From Glaciecola punicea ACAM 611 (GTDB lineage: Bacteria; Pseudomonadota; Gammaproteobacteria; Enterobacterales; Alteromonadaceae), in contig NZ_BAET01000028.1 in assembly GCF_000252165.1 (NCBI RefSeq), forward strand, positions 1 through 64,000: a DNA stretch of 64,000 bases, given 5' to 3'. Every line of letters starts with the position of its first letter. The first letter of the stretch is position 1. The position numbers were made by a program, and so were the translations under genes. Of this stretch, positions 14,542-23,756 are shown piece after piece. The notes beneath the pieces were generated by a model. That model was not told the DNA's origin. It was given only the letters and a program-made list of their open reading frames with translations, and searched no databases.

Positions 14542-17337
14542 TTAAAATGTTACACCAATTTCTGCATAAAGGACTCTGCCACGGATGGAGTGCGCTTCCT
14601 CATCAAAAAATGGACGAGCACCATATCGTGGTGGGTTTTCATCGGTGAGATTATTAGCCCCGAGCATTATCCAACTTCCAATTCCGATTATCTGTGAGGC
14701 ATCATACCGGTATTGAAAATCTAGAGTCGTAAAGCTATCTATGTTTTGCCCTAAAAGATCGTTGTTTCGCGCTGCATCATCTTGTAAATAAGAATCTGTA
14801 TAACGAAAAGTAAGCGTTGCTTGGTGGTTATCTTTTGTCCACCTCCCACTAGCATTCCCCGTCAGTTCTGGCATCGCTCCAAAAGAGTTTGTGTTGGCGT
14901 TGCGTCTTCCTGCTACGTCGATAGTAACCCCGCTTAGAACCGCTTCAAACGACATAACATAAGATACTGTGACATTAAAATCAAATGCACCCATATTGCT
15001 GTCAAAGCCATATTTAAATTTAGCATCAATACCATCAGTTTTTGCACTATCGGCATTTTCTAAGGAAGTATTAATAAATAGAGGAACCCCGTCAGAAGCT
15101 CTGGTGATATTAGGGTCATTCAATATCCCATCGTCGCAATCGCTATCTAATACGGCTTGCGGCGATTGAGCATTTACAATAAGACCCTTGTAATCGTATT
15201 GCCAGTAATCTACCGACACGCTACTTTTATTCGAGGCTTGCCACACTATCCCTAAGTTGATGTTGTCAGCTGACTGTGGGTTTAAGTTGCCAAGGACTTT
15301 AGCCGAAGTATCTGCAATAAAGTCGCCTTGTTCTGCATTTTGAGCGTTGCAAGTAACTCGTCCATTTGCTGTAAGAAAATCAACACCGGTATTGCTTGTT
15401 ATTCCTCCTGCTTGAATTGCCGTTGGTGCTTGAAATGATGAACCGTATGATGCGCGCAGTAAGATATCTTCTGTTAGCTTGTATAATGCAGCAACTTTGG
15501 GATCGGTAGTAGTGCCGATTTCTTTTCCATGGTCCTCATAGCGTAAGGCAAGCTGTAAATCTAAATTTTCCAGGGCTGGTATTGCGACTTCAACAAACAC
15601 TGAATCAACATCTGTCTCGCCATTAACGGACAGCGATCTTGACGATGCAACACTTCCTAAACCCGCACTTGTTATTCTATCAGGCGTGAAAGTAAATGTT
15701 TCTTGGCGATTTTGAAAACCAAAAGCAACACCTACATAGCCAGCGTCCAGCTCAAAAACTTCACTGTTGCTCATTACAAAATCAACGGTTTGTTGTGAGC
15801 TTGTGCGAATATTAGTAGTGATGTAACCAATGTTATTGTTGTAGCTATCCAGATCATGAGCTGCGATGCTAGTACCATCTTTAGGAGAAATAAAGTCTGG
15901 TAAAGCATATGCGATACCAAATGGATTGAGCGTGCCGTCCATTAAACCAGATTGCAAGCCGCTAGCGATGCTATCACCCTCTGCTATAAACCTATTCTCG
16001 TGCTCATATTTTTGATACCAAGCTGAAACACTCCAGTTTCCGGTGAATGCATCAATACCAATCAAATGGCGGTCAGAGTTGTTAATATAATCATTTCCAT
16101 TTCCGTTTTTGCCTGCAATTGCTGCACCTATTGGTCTGAAGTTACCACTGGTTGTTAAATTAGCCGCCGCATTGGGATTTTGTTCCCAGAATTGAGAACC
16201 GCTTGCTGTGGTTGGGTCAATATATTGTAGACCATCTGCATTTTCTACAAAAAAATTGAAAGGATGGCTACTCGGAATTAAAAAGCGACCGCCGTATTCG
16301 CCGTTGCCGTTCATTTGAGGGCCGAAGGCGCGGGTAGCAGTATTTTGTGCGTAACTTACTTCGCCAAATGCCTTTACCTCTTCAAAACCTAATACCTGAC
16401 CTAAATCATAGTCAAATTCTGCAAAAATCGATAAACGATTATTCTTTGGGACGGGGCTGGTATGGTCAAAAAAGTTATATCTACAATTATTTCCTTGAAC
16501 AACCTGCCCGGCTTCTTCACAGTAAGGGTCAATGACTTTAGTACTTCCAAACTCACCCGTAAGTGAGTCTAAGGTGCGATATTCATCAGGTGAGCCGCTG
16601 CTTGATAGTAATACCCCCCCAGAACGCTCCACAATGAAATCGAAATCATCGCGGTAGTTAATACTGCCATTGTAAGCCGTGGCGTATAAACCAAAAGAAC
16701 CACGTTCACCATTACTGCCAAGCGCAAAATTAATAGTTTCTGTTTGATTACTTGCATCCTCATAGCGGGCACTGATTTCTAGACCCTCAAATCCTTTGCG
16801 TGTCACTATATTGACTACACCCGCAACAGCCTCAGAGCCATAGATGGCCGAAGCGCCGTCTGTTTGTATATCAACGCTTTTTACCATAGACAAGGGTAAC
16901 TGATTCAAATCGTAAAATTGATTACCTAAATTATCACTCAATGGGCTCTTGCCTGCTCGGCGGCCATTGATTAAAACAAGTGTTGAGCCTGCGCCTAGGT
17001 TGCGGATGTTAAAATTTGAGGAACCAATATTTTCACCACTAACAGGATTTATTACAGATCCAGCATTTGCTGGTATGTTGAGAACGAGGTCTGAGATTGA
17101 ACCGATACTGCTCAGCTCAATGCTGTCTCTATCAATATATTGAACTGGTGCGGCGCTTTCGGTGTCAATTTTACGAATGTTAGAGCCTAAAACAATTATT
17201 CTTTCAATTTTTTGAAGATCGTCCAGTTCTGTCTCGTCTTGTGCTTGTGTGTGGGCGGAGAGAGTGCCCAAAGCCGTTGCAATAGATGTGGCAATAATTA
17301 GCTTTTTGTGATTTTTAAAGTAGTCGTATCTTTTCAT
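14542..17337 (-). CDS. TonB-dependent outer-membrane receptor (minus-strand copy)
   Basis: A 931-residue outer-membrane transporter. A signal peptide (residues about 10-32, ending AQA) is followed by a plug domain (IERIIVLGSNIRKIDTESAAPVQYIDRD, NFNIRNLGAGSTLVLINGRR, IYGSEAVAGVVNIVTRKGFEG) and a beta-barrel ending in the aromatic LYAEIGVTF needed for outer-membrane insertion. There is no N-terminal STN signalling domain. It belongs to the GSNIR type of receptor common in marine Alteromonadales and used for oligomeric nutrients rather than only siderophores. ATG 17337 has an AAAGG site. The second receptor of the same type lies 1.8 kb away on the other strand. The ligand is unknown. Confidence 0.93.
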   Translation of the reverse strand: MKRYDYFKNHKKLIIATSIATALGTLSAHTQAQDETELDDLQKIERIIVLGSNIRKIDTESAAPVQYIDRDSIELSSIGSISDLVLNIPANAGSVINPVSGENIGSSNFNIRNLGAGSTLVLINGRRAGKSPLSDNLGNQFYDLNQLPLSMVKSVDIQTDGASAIYGSEAVAGVVNIVTRKGFEGLEISARYEDASNQTETINFALGSNGERGSFGLYATAYNGSINYRDDFDFIVERSGGVLLSSSGSPDEYRTLDSLTGEFGSTKVIDPYCEEAGQVVQGNNCRYNFFDHTSPVPKNNRLSIFAEFDYDLGQVLGFEEVKAFGEVSYAQNTATRAFGPQMNGNGEYGGRFLIPSSHPFNFFVENADGLQYIDPTTASGSQFWEQNPNAAANLTTSGNFRPIGAAIAGKNGNGNDYINNSDRHLIGIDAFTGNWSVSAWYQKYEHENRFIAEGDSIASGLQSGLMDGTLNPFGIAYALPDFISPKDGTSIAAHDLDSYNNNIGYITTNIRTSSQQTVDFVMSNSEVFELDAGYVGVAFGFQNRQETFTFTPDRITSAGLGSVASSRSLSVNGETDVDSVFVEVAIPALENLDLQLALRYEDHGKEIGTTTDPKVAALYKLTEDILLRASYGSSFQAPTAIQAGGITSNTGVDFLTANGRVTCNAQNAEQGDFIADTSAKVLGNLNPQSADNINLGIVWQASNKSSVSVDYWQYDYKGLIVNAQSPQAVLDSDCDDGILNDPNITRASDGVPLFINTSLENADSAKTDGIDAKFKYGFDSNMGAFDFNVTVSYVMSFEAVLSGVTIDVAGRRNANTNSFGAMPELTGNASGRWTKDNHQATLTFRYTDSYLQDDAARNNDLLGQNIDSFTTLDFQYRYDASQIIGIGSWIMLGANNLTDENPPRYGARPFFDEEAHSIRGRVLYAEIGVTF

Positions 17338-17892
17338 TTTGACTTTACCTTTTTCGTTATAGTTTTATCAGCGTTAAGTTACTAGCAGTGTGTTGTTTAA
17401 AATCAATTCTCATATTAACTAACGCGTAGGCACGAAAAACCCCCTACTAAATAAACAAATATTTTATATTATATGTACAAAAATTCGACGCTTAACGCTA
17501 CACAAAACAGCAAACAGAAGTAGACAATATGTCTAATTAACGCCTAAGCATGAAACATTTTTATGGTTGTAACGATATGACGAGGGTGTTGCTTGAGAGC
17601 TCAGCGGGGAAAAAGTGGTTACGAATTCAGCACGTAAGTGCGTTATCCCCTAAAAAAATTGAGTAAGAAGCACGTATATCACCTTTCAGATCTGTCTTTT
17701 TAATGCGTTAACACATGCTGCTGATAAAACCTGCATGCTTAATTACTTCTTGAACACTCGCCTAAATCAAGCTGGCGATGTAAAATATTTGTAAAATAAA
17801 TTGATCAATGTTACTTATATAAAAAATAATTAATAAGCAAAGCAAAGCAAAGCAAAGCAAAGTGAACTAACTACACTTATTTCAAAAGGCGA
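17338..17892. other. 555-bp gap between the receptor and sigma-factor genes
   Basis: This intergenic stretch must hold the promoters of the leftward TonB receptor and the rightward sigma-factor operon. It is AT-rich and shows no open frame with codon-like content. The clearest structure is the five-fold GCAAA repeat near its right end. I see no tRNA, no terminator and no confident -35/-10 pair. Confidence 0.5.
17837..17861. repeat. GCAAA pentanucleotide repeat, five copies
   Basis: Five perfect tandem GCAAA units run from 17837 to 17861, 31 bp before the GTG start of the sigma-factor gene, in its likely 5' untranslated or promoter region. Pentamer tracts of this kind can change length by slipped-strand mispairing. 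No sequence evidence shows that this one does. Confidence 0.85.
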
Positions 17893-18552
17893 GTGACATT
17901 GTATAACCATCACAGTAAAAATAATGATGAATTGCTTAATACCGCCTTGTCGATATTTATGCATGAATCCAAAGCAAGTCTACTTGGGTTTTTAAGCAAA
18001 CTGATTCCTAAGGAGGAAGCTGAAGAAGTAGCGCAAGAAGCATATCTGAAACTCTACCTTTTGATAAAAGAAAAGCCAAGCCATCATAACTATATAGATT
18101 TACTGCGGGGCTTAAGGTCAATGTTAACAATTATTGCTAAGAATTTGGCATTAAGTATATTACGCCATAAAAAAGTAGAAGGTAGATACGCAGATTCGCA
18201 GCTAATGCTTCACGTTCAAGCCACTGTTTCTCAAAATCCCAACAACCATAATGCAGAAGAACAAGCGATACTCGAGTACGAAAATATACAATTAATTGCT
18301 GCAATAAATCGCCTTCCTCCCATTTGCAGACAAGTATTTATTCAACGCAAACTGCTTGGAAAGTCACATCAGGAGATTGCTAATATGCTAGGTATTTCCA
18401 CAAAGACAGTTGAAAACCATCTTACTAAAGGACTGTTGTTGTGCCGCAAACATATGCTTGAGCCCAAGCCCAAGCCCAAGCCCAAGCATATGCCCGAGCC
18501 TCAACAGAACCATTTGGCAACCAGCAATTTAATTACCAAGGTGGCATCTTGA
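17893..18552 (+). CDS. ECF-type RNA polymerase sigma factor
   Basis: A 219-residue sigma-70 family factor. Region 2 is at about 25-95 (LIPKEEAEEVAQEAYLKLYLLI, RGLRSMLTIIAKNLALSILRHKK) and region 4 at about 135-185 (INRLPPICRQVFIQRKLLGKSHQEIANMLGISTKTVENHL, the -35-binding helix-turn-helix). The C-terminal tail carries an in-frame Lys-Pro repeat coded by four AGCCCA hexamers. The start is GTG 17893. The next gene overlaps the stop by TTGA and codes a DUF4880 protein, the usual place for an anti-sigma factor, followed by a TonB receptor. The layout is FecI/FecR/FecA-like. Confidence 0.87.
   Translation: MTLYNHHSKNNDELLNTALSIFMHESKASLLGFLSKLIPKEEAEEVAQEAYLKLYLLIKEKPSHHNYIDLLRGLRSMLTIIAKNLALSILRHKKVEGRYADSQLMLHVQATVSQNPNNHNAEEQAILEYENIQLIAAINRLPPICRQVFIQRKLLGKSHQEIANMLGISTKTVENHLTKGLLLCRKHMLEPKPKPKPKHMPEPQQNHLATSNLITKVAS
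18461..18484 (+). repeat. in-frame AGCCCA hexamer repeat in the sigma-factor tail
   Basis: Four perfect AGCCCA units code for a Lys-Pro run. The tract is framed by a perfect 10-bp inverted repeat, CATATGCTTG (18451-18460) and CAAGCATATG (18483-18492). Because the unit is six bases, copy-number change would lengthen the tail without a frameshift. Confidence 0.8.
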
Positions 18553-19019
18553 ATATAGAGCAGTGGTCGGGGTATGAAGTATCTAGTGAAGTGCTAGAGC
18601 AAGCCGCTTCTTGGATCGCTATGCTTGACACTACGCAAGATGAAGACTTCCAGCAATTTGAAGACGCTGCTCAGACTTTACGCAATCATCAGGCCTTGGA
18701 CGCTAATCAATTGTTTAGTGCCGGCGAAGATATACATACTCACTTTTTCGACTGGCTGCAGGCCGATCCTTCTCACCAGCAAGCCTATTTTGAATTGTCT
18801 GAAATATGGGCTCGTAGTGCCTGCGCTAAATCTATGTCGAATATCATTGATAAGTCGGTGGTATTGCCCTTTCCTTCACAATCGGATATACCCCCTAAAA
18901 CATTATTTACCGAAGCTAGTTTTGGTGAGCAAACAGCAAGTCCATCATGGGCATATCCACTCACCATTGGACTCATACTTTGCGGTCTGCTCGTTCCCGT
19001 TATTCAGTCGCTTTTTTAG
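18549..19019 (+). CDS. DUF4880-only membrane protein, candidate anti-sigma factor
   Basis: A 156-residue protein starting with TTG 18549, overlapping the sigma-factor stop by TTGA and backed by an AAGGTGG ribosome site. The N-terminal part fits the DUF4880 domain that FecR-type anti-sigma factors use to hold sigma (LEQAASWIAMLDTT, then FFDWLQADPSHQQAYFELSEIWA). A single hydrophobic helix (about 136-155) ends the protein. The large periplasmic FecR domain that normally follows is absent, so it cannot contact a receptor in the usual way. Anti-sigma function is inferred from position and domain. Confidence 0.68.
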   Translation: MNIEQWSGYEVSSEVLEQAASWIAMLDTTQDEDFQQFEDAAQTLRNHQALDANQLFSAGEDIHTHFFDWLQADPSHQQAYFELSEIWARSACAKSMSNIIDKSVVLPFPSQSDIPPKTLFTEASFGEQTASPSWAYPLTIGLILCGLLVPVIQSLF

Positions 19020-19170
19020 GACTTGCTTACTTTTTCAAAGGGTTATCAATTTTTCAATCTGACACCAAACCCACTCTATTGGGGGTCTTTAATATATTTT
19101 ATGCTTTGTGTAGGGGATTTATGTTAGGTGCGCGTTAATGAAGTGTTAGTAAAAAATAACTGGAACAATC

Positions 19171-22100
19171 ATGGAAACATACACACGACGTAACAAACTA
19201 TCTTTTTTTGTACCTAAGCTACTGTCAGTAGCCATTGCGTCCGCACTTTGTGTTTCTGCTTTTGCGCAAGAAGCAGAAGTAGCCAGCAACGATAAAGATG
19301 TCGAAAAAATACAAGTTATAGGTTCAAATATACGCGGCGGTCAAGTGGCCGAAGCCTTAGCTGTCACCGTCATTGATGCAGAGATCATTGGCCAGATGGG
19401 CATCGATTCAATGGATGATCTACTACAGCTCATACCAGAGAATGGGCAAAATTTCTTTAGTGAAGCTGAAAACATCTCAGGCGGCGTTAATGCGGCGCGC
19501 GGTGATATCGGTACCTATAACTTACGTAATTTAGGCACAGGTAACACCCTTGTGCTGCTTAATGGACGCCGCATGGTTAATTCTGCCGCGTATCAAACCG
19601 AACAAGTTGGCGGTAGCTTTGTGCCCGTTAACTCGGCAAACGTGAACACAATTCCGGTACAAGGCTTAAGCCGAGTTGAAGTGCTGCGCGATGGCGCATC
19701 TGCTATATATGGTGCAGATGCTGTTGCTGGTGTCGTTAATCACGTTATGAAAACTGATTTTGTTGGGTTTACTGTTTCTGGTCGATGGTCTGAATACGAG
19801 AATATCCCGCGCGACGAACAAAGCCTTACTGTTGAATGGGGTAAAGACTTTAACGCTGGTCGCACCAATTTAAGCGTATTTGCTAATTACTATGCACGCG
19901 ATCGTGTTAACTCACAAGATGATCCACGCTGGGCTAACTCCGATTTTAGAAGCAGAATTCCTGAGGACTCACCGTGGTTTGGCGATATTGCTTTTAGGGG
20001 CACCAGTGCTAATAGCTTGTTTGGTCAATTTGACTTGCTTACTAGTCGCGCTAGCTCTGGATTAGGGAGCGACATAGTTGACGGCGCGGGCGAATTTGAA
20101 GTGTATCCTGCTGGCGATGAGCGCTGTGCGTTTGCCATTAATGCCCAAACCTGTGGTGCGCCAGACGGGCAGGGCGTTATACGCTACAACTTAAATGCAG
20201 ATCGTGATTTGAGTTCAGAATTAACGCGGGCCAACTTGTTTATGTTCATTAATCATGAATTTGATAATGGTGTTGAAAGTTTTACAGAATTCAGTTTGTA
20301 CCAGTCAAAAACCAATTTACGCCGTCATCCTACGGCATCCTTCTCCAGCTCTAAATTACGCGTGGGCGCAGAAAACTATTACAACCCATTTGGGCCCTGT
20401 GGCTCACCTAATCGTTTACCCGACAGCGTGATAGGCGGAAACGTGCCATGCAGTGGCTTAGCTATTACCATGGATAATTACCGCTTCGCTGAGTTACCTC
20501 GAATTGTCGATAACGACGGCGACACCTTCCGCTTTTTGCAAGGTTTTAGAGGCACTTTTGGTGAGTGGGATTGGGAAACTGCAGTTAGCTACTCAAAAGC
20601 GAAAAAAGAAGATTTAACGCGTAATCGAGTGTCTAACAATCTGATGGTAGAAGCGCTTTTTGATAGTACACCAGCGGCTTATAATCCTTTTAGTGGTGGT
20701 GTGGATTCAAATATAGAGCGAACTCTTATTGACGTAGTGCGCAAAAACGAAACAGATCTCATGTCGTTTGACCTTAAATTTGCACATACTGACATTTTTG
20801 AACTACCGGCTGGTCCTGTGGGTTTTGTGCTGGGATTTGAATATCGAGAAGAGTCATTTACGGATGATAGAGATGATCGTCTTGACGGCACTATTGCCTT
20901 TACCGACTATGAAGGAGACACCTTTCCATTTGTCTCGGATGTGGTGAACTCAAGTCCAACGCCTGATAGCAGCGGCAATAGAGACGTAAGCTCTTTATTT
21001 GCTGAATTTCAAATTCCAGTGCTTGAAAATTTAAATGTACAAGCGGCTATTCGGTATGAAAACTTCTCAGACGTTGGCGATACGGCAGTGGGTAAACTTG
21101 CCTTTGGTTGGCGCCCACTCGAATCAGTATTACTAAGAGGTTCGTGGTCACAAGCGTATCGCGTGCCTAATCTTATTACAATTAACGAAAGTATCGTGAC
21201 TAGAAGCGCCACCATTACCGACTATGCGTGCTTGTTCGCCGCTGAAAATGGGGGAGATCCAAACCAAGATATACTTAACTGCAGATATTCAACTCAACGT
21301 GTCGCGCAAGGTAGTGAAAGTTTAGTGCCAGAAGAGTCGGATAATACATCTTTAGGCTTGGTATTTACGCCTACTGACGAATTAACCATTACCGTTGATT
21401 ATTGGTCAATTGAAAAGGAAAGTACCATTGGTTTATTTGGTGAAGAAAATCACACCTTGCTTGACCTATTATTTCGCTTAGAAAATGGCGATACTAACTG
21501 TGCTAGTAGCACCTTTAGCCCGGCAGTTCCAAGACAAGAAGCCAGTGCAGAAGCGGCCACAATTTATGCTGCGGCGGGTATATGTCCAGCAGGAGAGGTG
21601 AGCTCTATTAACGATCAGTACGCTAACCTTGATGATCGCAATCTTGCGGGCTTTGATGTCGCCTTGTACTACGATGTCGACACTGAGTTTGGTGATTTTA
21701 AATTTAGCTATAATGGATCATTTATCGATAAATTTGAACAACAAGCCGGTGGGCAAGCCGCATTATTAGTGCAAGCGCAAAACAATGGTGTAATTCCAAT
21801 TAACTTTCCAATCACCGGCTTTGATGATCTTATTGGGCGAGACGGTAATCAAGAGCAACGTCACTCTATGCGAGCTTCATGGCGTAAAGACGACTTTGGG
21901 GCGAGCCTGAGCGGCAATAGAATAGGTGAATTTTACCAAAGCTCATTAACGCTTAGCGATGGTACCCGCTATGTTATTCCAGCCATGACGACTTATAATG
22001 CGACCGTTGACTATCGCTTTAATATGAATGAGGTAAACACGCGTTTACGTTTTGGTATTCGTAATTTGACCGACGAGCGTGCCCCACTGTCTGATAATTC

Positions 22101-22173
22101 ATTTGGTTTTTTTGCTGATGCTCACAGAGACTTTGGCCGTAGCTATTACCTAGACCTTAGGGCTAGTTTTTAG
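19171..22173 (+). CDS. TonB-dependent outer-membrane receptor (sigma-linked copy)
   Basis: A 1000-residue receptor. Its signal peptide ends in SAFAQ; the plug domain has KIQVIGSNIRGG, YNLRNLGTGNTLVLLNGRR and VEVLRDGASAIYGADAVAGVVNHV; the barrel ends with YYLDLRASF. No STN domain precedes the plug, so it lacks the part that classical Fec-type transducers use to signal through FecR. It follows the sigma and DUF4880 genes by 151 bp and is followed by a symporter, an SGNH-like hydrolase and an M14 peptidase. It probably brings in the compound those proteins process. The ligand is unknown. Confidence 0.94.
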   Translation: METYTRRNKLSFFVPKLLSVAIASALCVSAFAQEAEVASNDKDVEKIQVIGSNIRGGQVAEALAVTVIDAEIIGQMGIDSMDDLLQLIPENGQNFFSEAENISGGVNAARGDIGTYNLRNLGTGNTLVLLNGRRMVNSAAYQTEQVGGSFVPVNSANVNTIPVQGLSRVEVLRDGASAIYGADAVAGVVNHVMKTDFVGFTVSGRWSEYENIPRDEQSLTVEWGKDFNAGRTNLSVFANYYARDRVNSQDDPRWANSDFRSRIPEDSPWFGDIAFRGTSANSLFGQFDLLTSRASSGLGSDIVDGAGEFEVYPAGDERCAFAINAQTCGAPDGQGVIRYNLNADRDLSSELTRANLFMFINHEFDNGVESFTEFSLYQSKTNLRRHPTASFSSSKLRVGAENYYNPFGPCGSPNRLPDSVIGGNVPCSGLAITMDNYRFAELPRIVDNDGDTFRFLQGFRGTFGEWDWETAVSYSKAKKEDLTRNRVSNNLMVEALFDSTPAAYNPFSGGVDSNIERTLIDVVRKNETDLMSFDLKFAHTDIFELPAGPVGFVLGFEYREESFTDDRDDRLDGTIAFTDYEGDTFPFVSDVVNSSPTPDSSGNRDVSSLFAEFQIPVLENLNVQAAIRYENFSDVGDTAVGKLAFGWRPLESVLLRGSWSQAYRVPNLITINESIVTRSATITDYACLFAAENGGDPNQDILNCRYSTQRVAQGSESLVPEESDNTSLGLVFTPTDELTITVDYWSIEKESTIGLFGEENHTLLDLLFRLENGDTNCASSTFSPAVPRQEASAEAATIYAAAGICPAGEVSSINDQYANLDDRNLAGFDVALYYDVDTEFGDFKFSYNGSFIDKFEQQAGGQAALLVQAQNNGVIPINFPITGFDDLIGRDGNQEQRHSMRASWRKDDFGASLSGNRIGEFYQSSLTLSDGTRYVIPAMTTYNATVDYRFNMNEVNTRLRFGIRNLTDERAPLSDNSFGFFADAHRDFGRSYYLDLRASF

Positions 22174-22274
22174 GGCTTGTTTTAGGTCTGATGGGTTGTC
22201 AATAACTTGCAGGTTTTATTGCGCATAAACGCCTGTAAGTTAGTTTTCTGTTTAAAAGTATTAGGCTGTTTTTT

Positions 22275-23756
22275 ATGAGTAATAGTTTACCCGATATTAC
22301 GGATCAAACCCGTGCACGTTATCAGGATATAGGGCTTATTTTAGGGCCTTTAGTGTTTGTTATTATGATGTTGTTAGGCTCCAGCCATACAACCTTGGAG
22401 CCAACGGCTTGGCGCGTTGCTGCTGTGGGAATGTGGATGGCCATTTGGTGGGCGACCGAGGCTGTGCCCGTTCCTGTAACCGCCTTTTTACCTATTGTTA
22501 CCTTCCCTTTTTTAGGTATCAGTAGTATGGCAGACGCGACATCTTCTTACGCAAATCCCATCATTTATTTATTCCTAGGTGCATTTATTCTGGCTTTAGC
22601 GGTTGAGCGCTGGGATTTGCACAAGCGTATTGCGCTGGCTATTTTAAGCTACACCGGTACCGACGGACGACGCTTAATAGGCGGCTTTATGATTGTGGCG
22701 GCGCTGCTGTCAATGTGGATGACAAATACCTCTACCACTATGATGCTTATGCCTATTGCATTATCAGTTGCCAAAGTCATTGCCGACAACAACACGCATC
22801 TAGATGCAAAGCAAACGAAGTCTTTTCAGGCTGCCATGCTATTGGGACTTGCTTATGCCGCCACTATTGGTGGTTTAGCAACACTTGTTGGTACGCCTCC
22901 TAATGCCTTGCTGGCTGCTTTTTTAACTGAAAACTATAACATTCACATTACTTTCGCTAGCTGGATGTTGGTAGGCGTTCCGGTTACTGTGTGCATGCTG
23001 CCCCTTGCTTGGTTTTCGCTAACGCGCTGGAGCTTTAATATCGACATTCCGGCTAACCTTGCAGTTAACCAACATTTAGCAAAACTGCGTAGCGAGCTTG
23101 GGCCAATGAGCAAGGCTGAAAAGCGCGTTGCCATTGTGTTTTCTTTAGTGATTTTATTTTGGATGGCACGACGCCCCATATCTACCCTTTTAGGTATCGA
23201 TTTTCTAAGCGATACGGGCATAGTGATGACAGCAGCCTTGATACTCTTTTTGTTGCCAAGTGGTGATAAATCGCAACCTCAAGTCATGATTTGGCATGAT
23301 GTGAATCGTTTGCCTTGGGGCGTTCTCATCTTATTTGGCGGCGGTTTAGCCTTGGCGGCAGCGGTGTCTTCATCAGGACTAGCAACTTGGCTAGGCGGAC
23401 ATTTAACCTATCTTGACGCTTTTGGTATTTTCGCCTTAGTTATTGCTGCTACAGGCTTGGTCATATTTTTAACTGAATTGACGAGCAATGTTGCCACCGC
23501 AGCTACTTTTTTGCCGGTTGTCGCTGCGGTAGCGCTGGAACTGGGTGTCTCGCCACTACTGTTATGCGTGCCTATTACCTTAGCTGCAAGCTGCGCATTT
23601 ATGCTGCCGGTTGCAACCCCGCCCAACGCCATTGTATTTGCCTCAGGTGTGCTCAATATTCCACAGATGATTAGAGCGGGCTTTATCTTAAATGTTATGG
23701 GTATGATTTTACTCAGTATCGTTTCTGTGTGGCTAGCGCCTTGGGTGTTCTCATGA
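22275..23756 (+). CDS. DASS/SLC13-family anion:sodium symporter
   Basis: A 493-residue inner-membrane carrier with about eleven to twelve hydrophobic segments. It shows the two inverted family halves: WWATEAVPVPVTAFLPI near the N terminus, the substrate-site motifs WMTNTSTTMMLMPIA and ELTSNVATAATFLPV, and the TPPNA sequence after each (GTPPNALLAAF, TPPNAIVFASG). SLC13 members carry dicarboxylates, citrate or sulfate with sodium. The gene sits between the receptor and a hydrolase, suggesting import of an acidic product released in the periplasm. The exact anion cannot be told. Confidence 0.9.
   Translation: MSNSLPDITDQTRARYQDIGLILGPLVFVIMMLLGSSHTTLEPTAWRVAAVGMWMAIWWATEAVPVPVTAFLPIVTFPFLGISSMADATSSYANPIIYLFLGAFILALAVERWDLHKRIALAILSYTGTDGRRLIGGFMIVAALLSMWMTNTSTTMMLMPIALSVAKVIADNNTHLDAKQTKSFQAAMLLGLAYAATIGGLATLVGTPPNALLAAFLTENYNIHITFASWMLVGVPVTVCMLPLAWFSLTRWSFNIDIPANLAVNQHLAKLRSELGPMSKAEKRVAIVFSLVILFWMARRPISTLLGIDFLSDTGIVMTAALILFLLPSGDKSQPQVMIWHDVNRLPWGVLILFGGGLALAAAVSSSGLATWLGGHLTYLDAFGIFALVIAATGLVIFLTELTSNVATAATFLPVVAAVALELGVSPLLLCVPITLAASCAFMLPVATPPNAIVFASGVLNIPQMIRAGFILNVMGMILLSIVSVWLAPWVFS

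Noticed and set aside
17837-17861. Short CRISPR-like repeat
   Set aside because: Units are five bases with no spacers, so this is a simple tandem repeat.
18625-19062. 145-residue frame overlapping the DUF4880 gene
   Set aside because: Shifted-frame shadow of a gene with a coupled start and a domain match; it has no ribosome site and unnatural composition.
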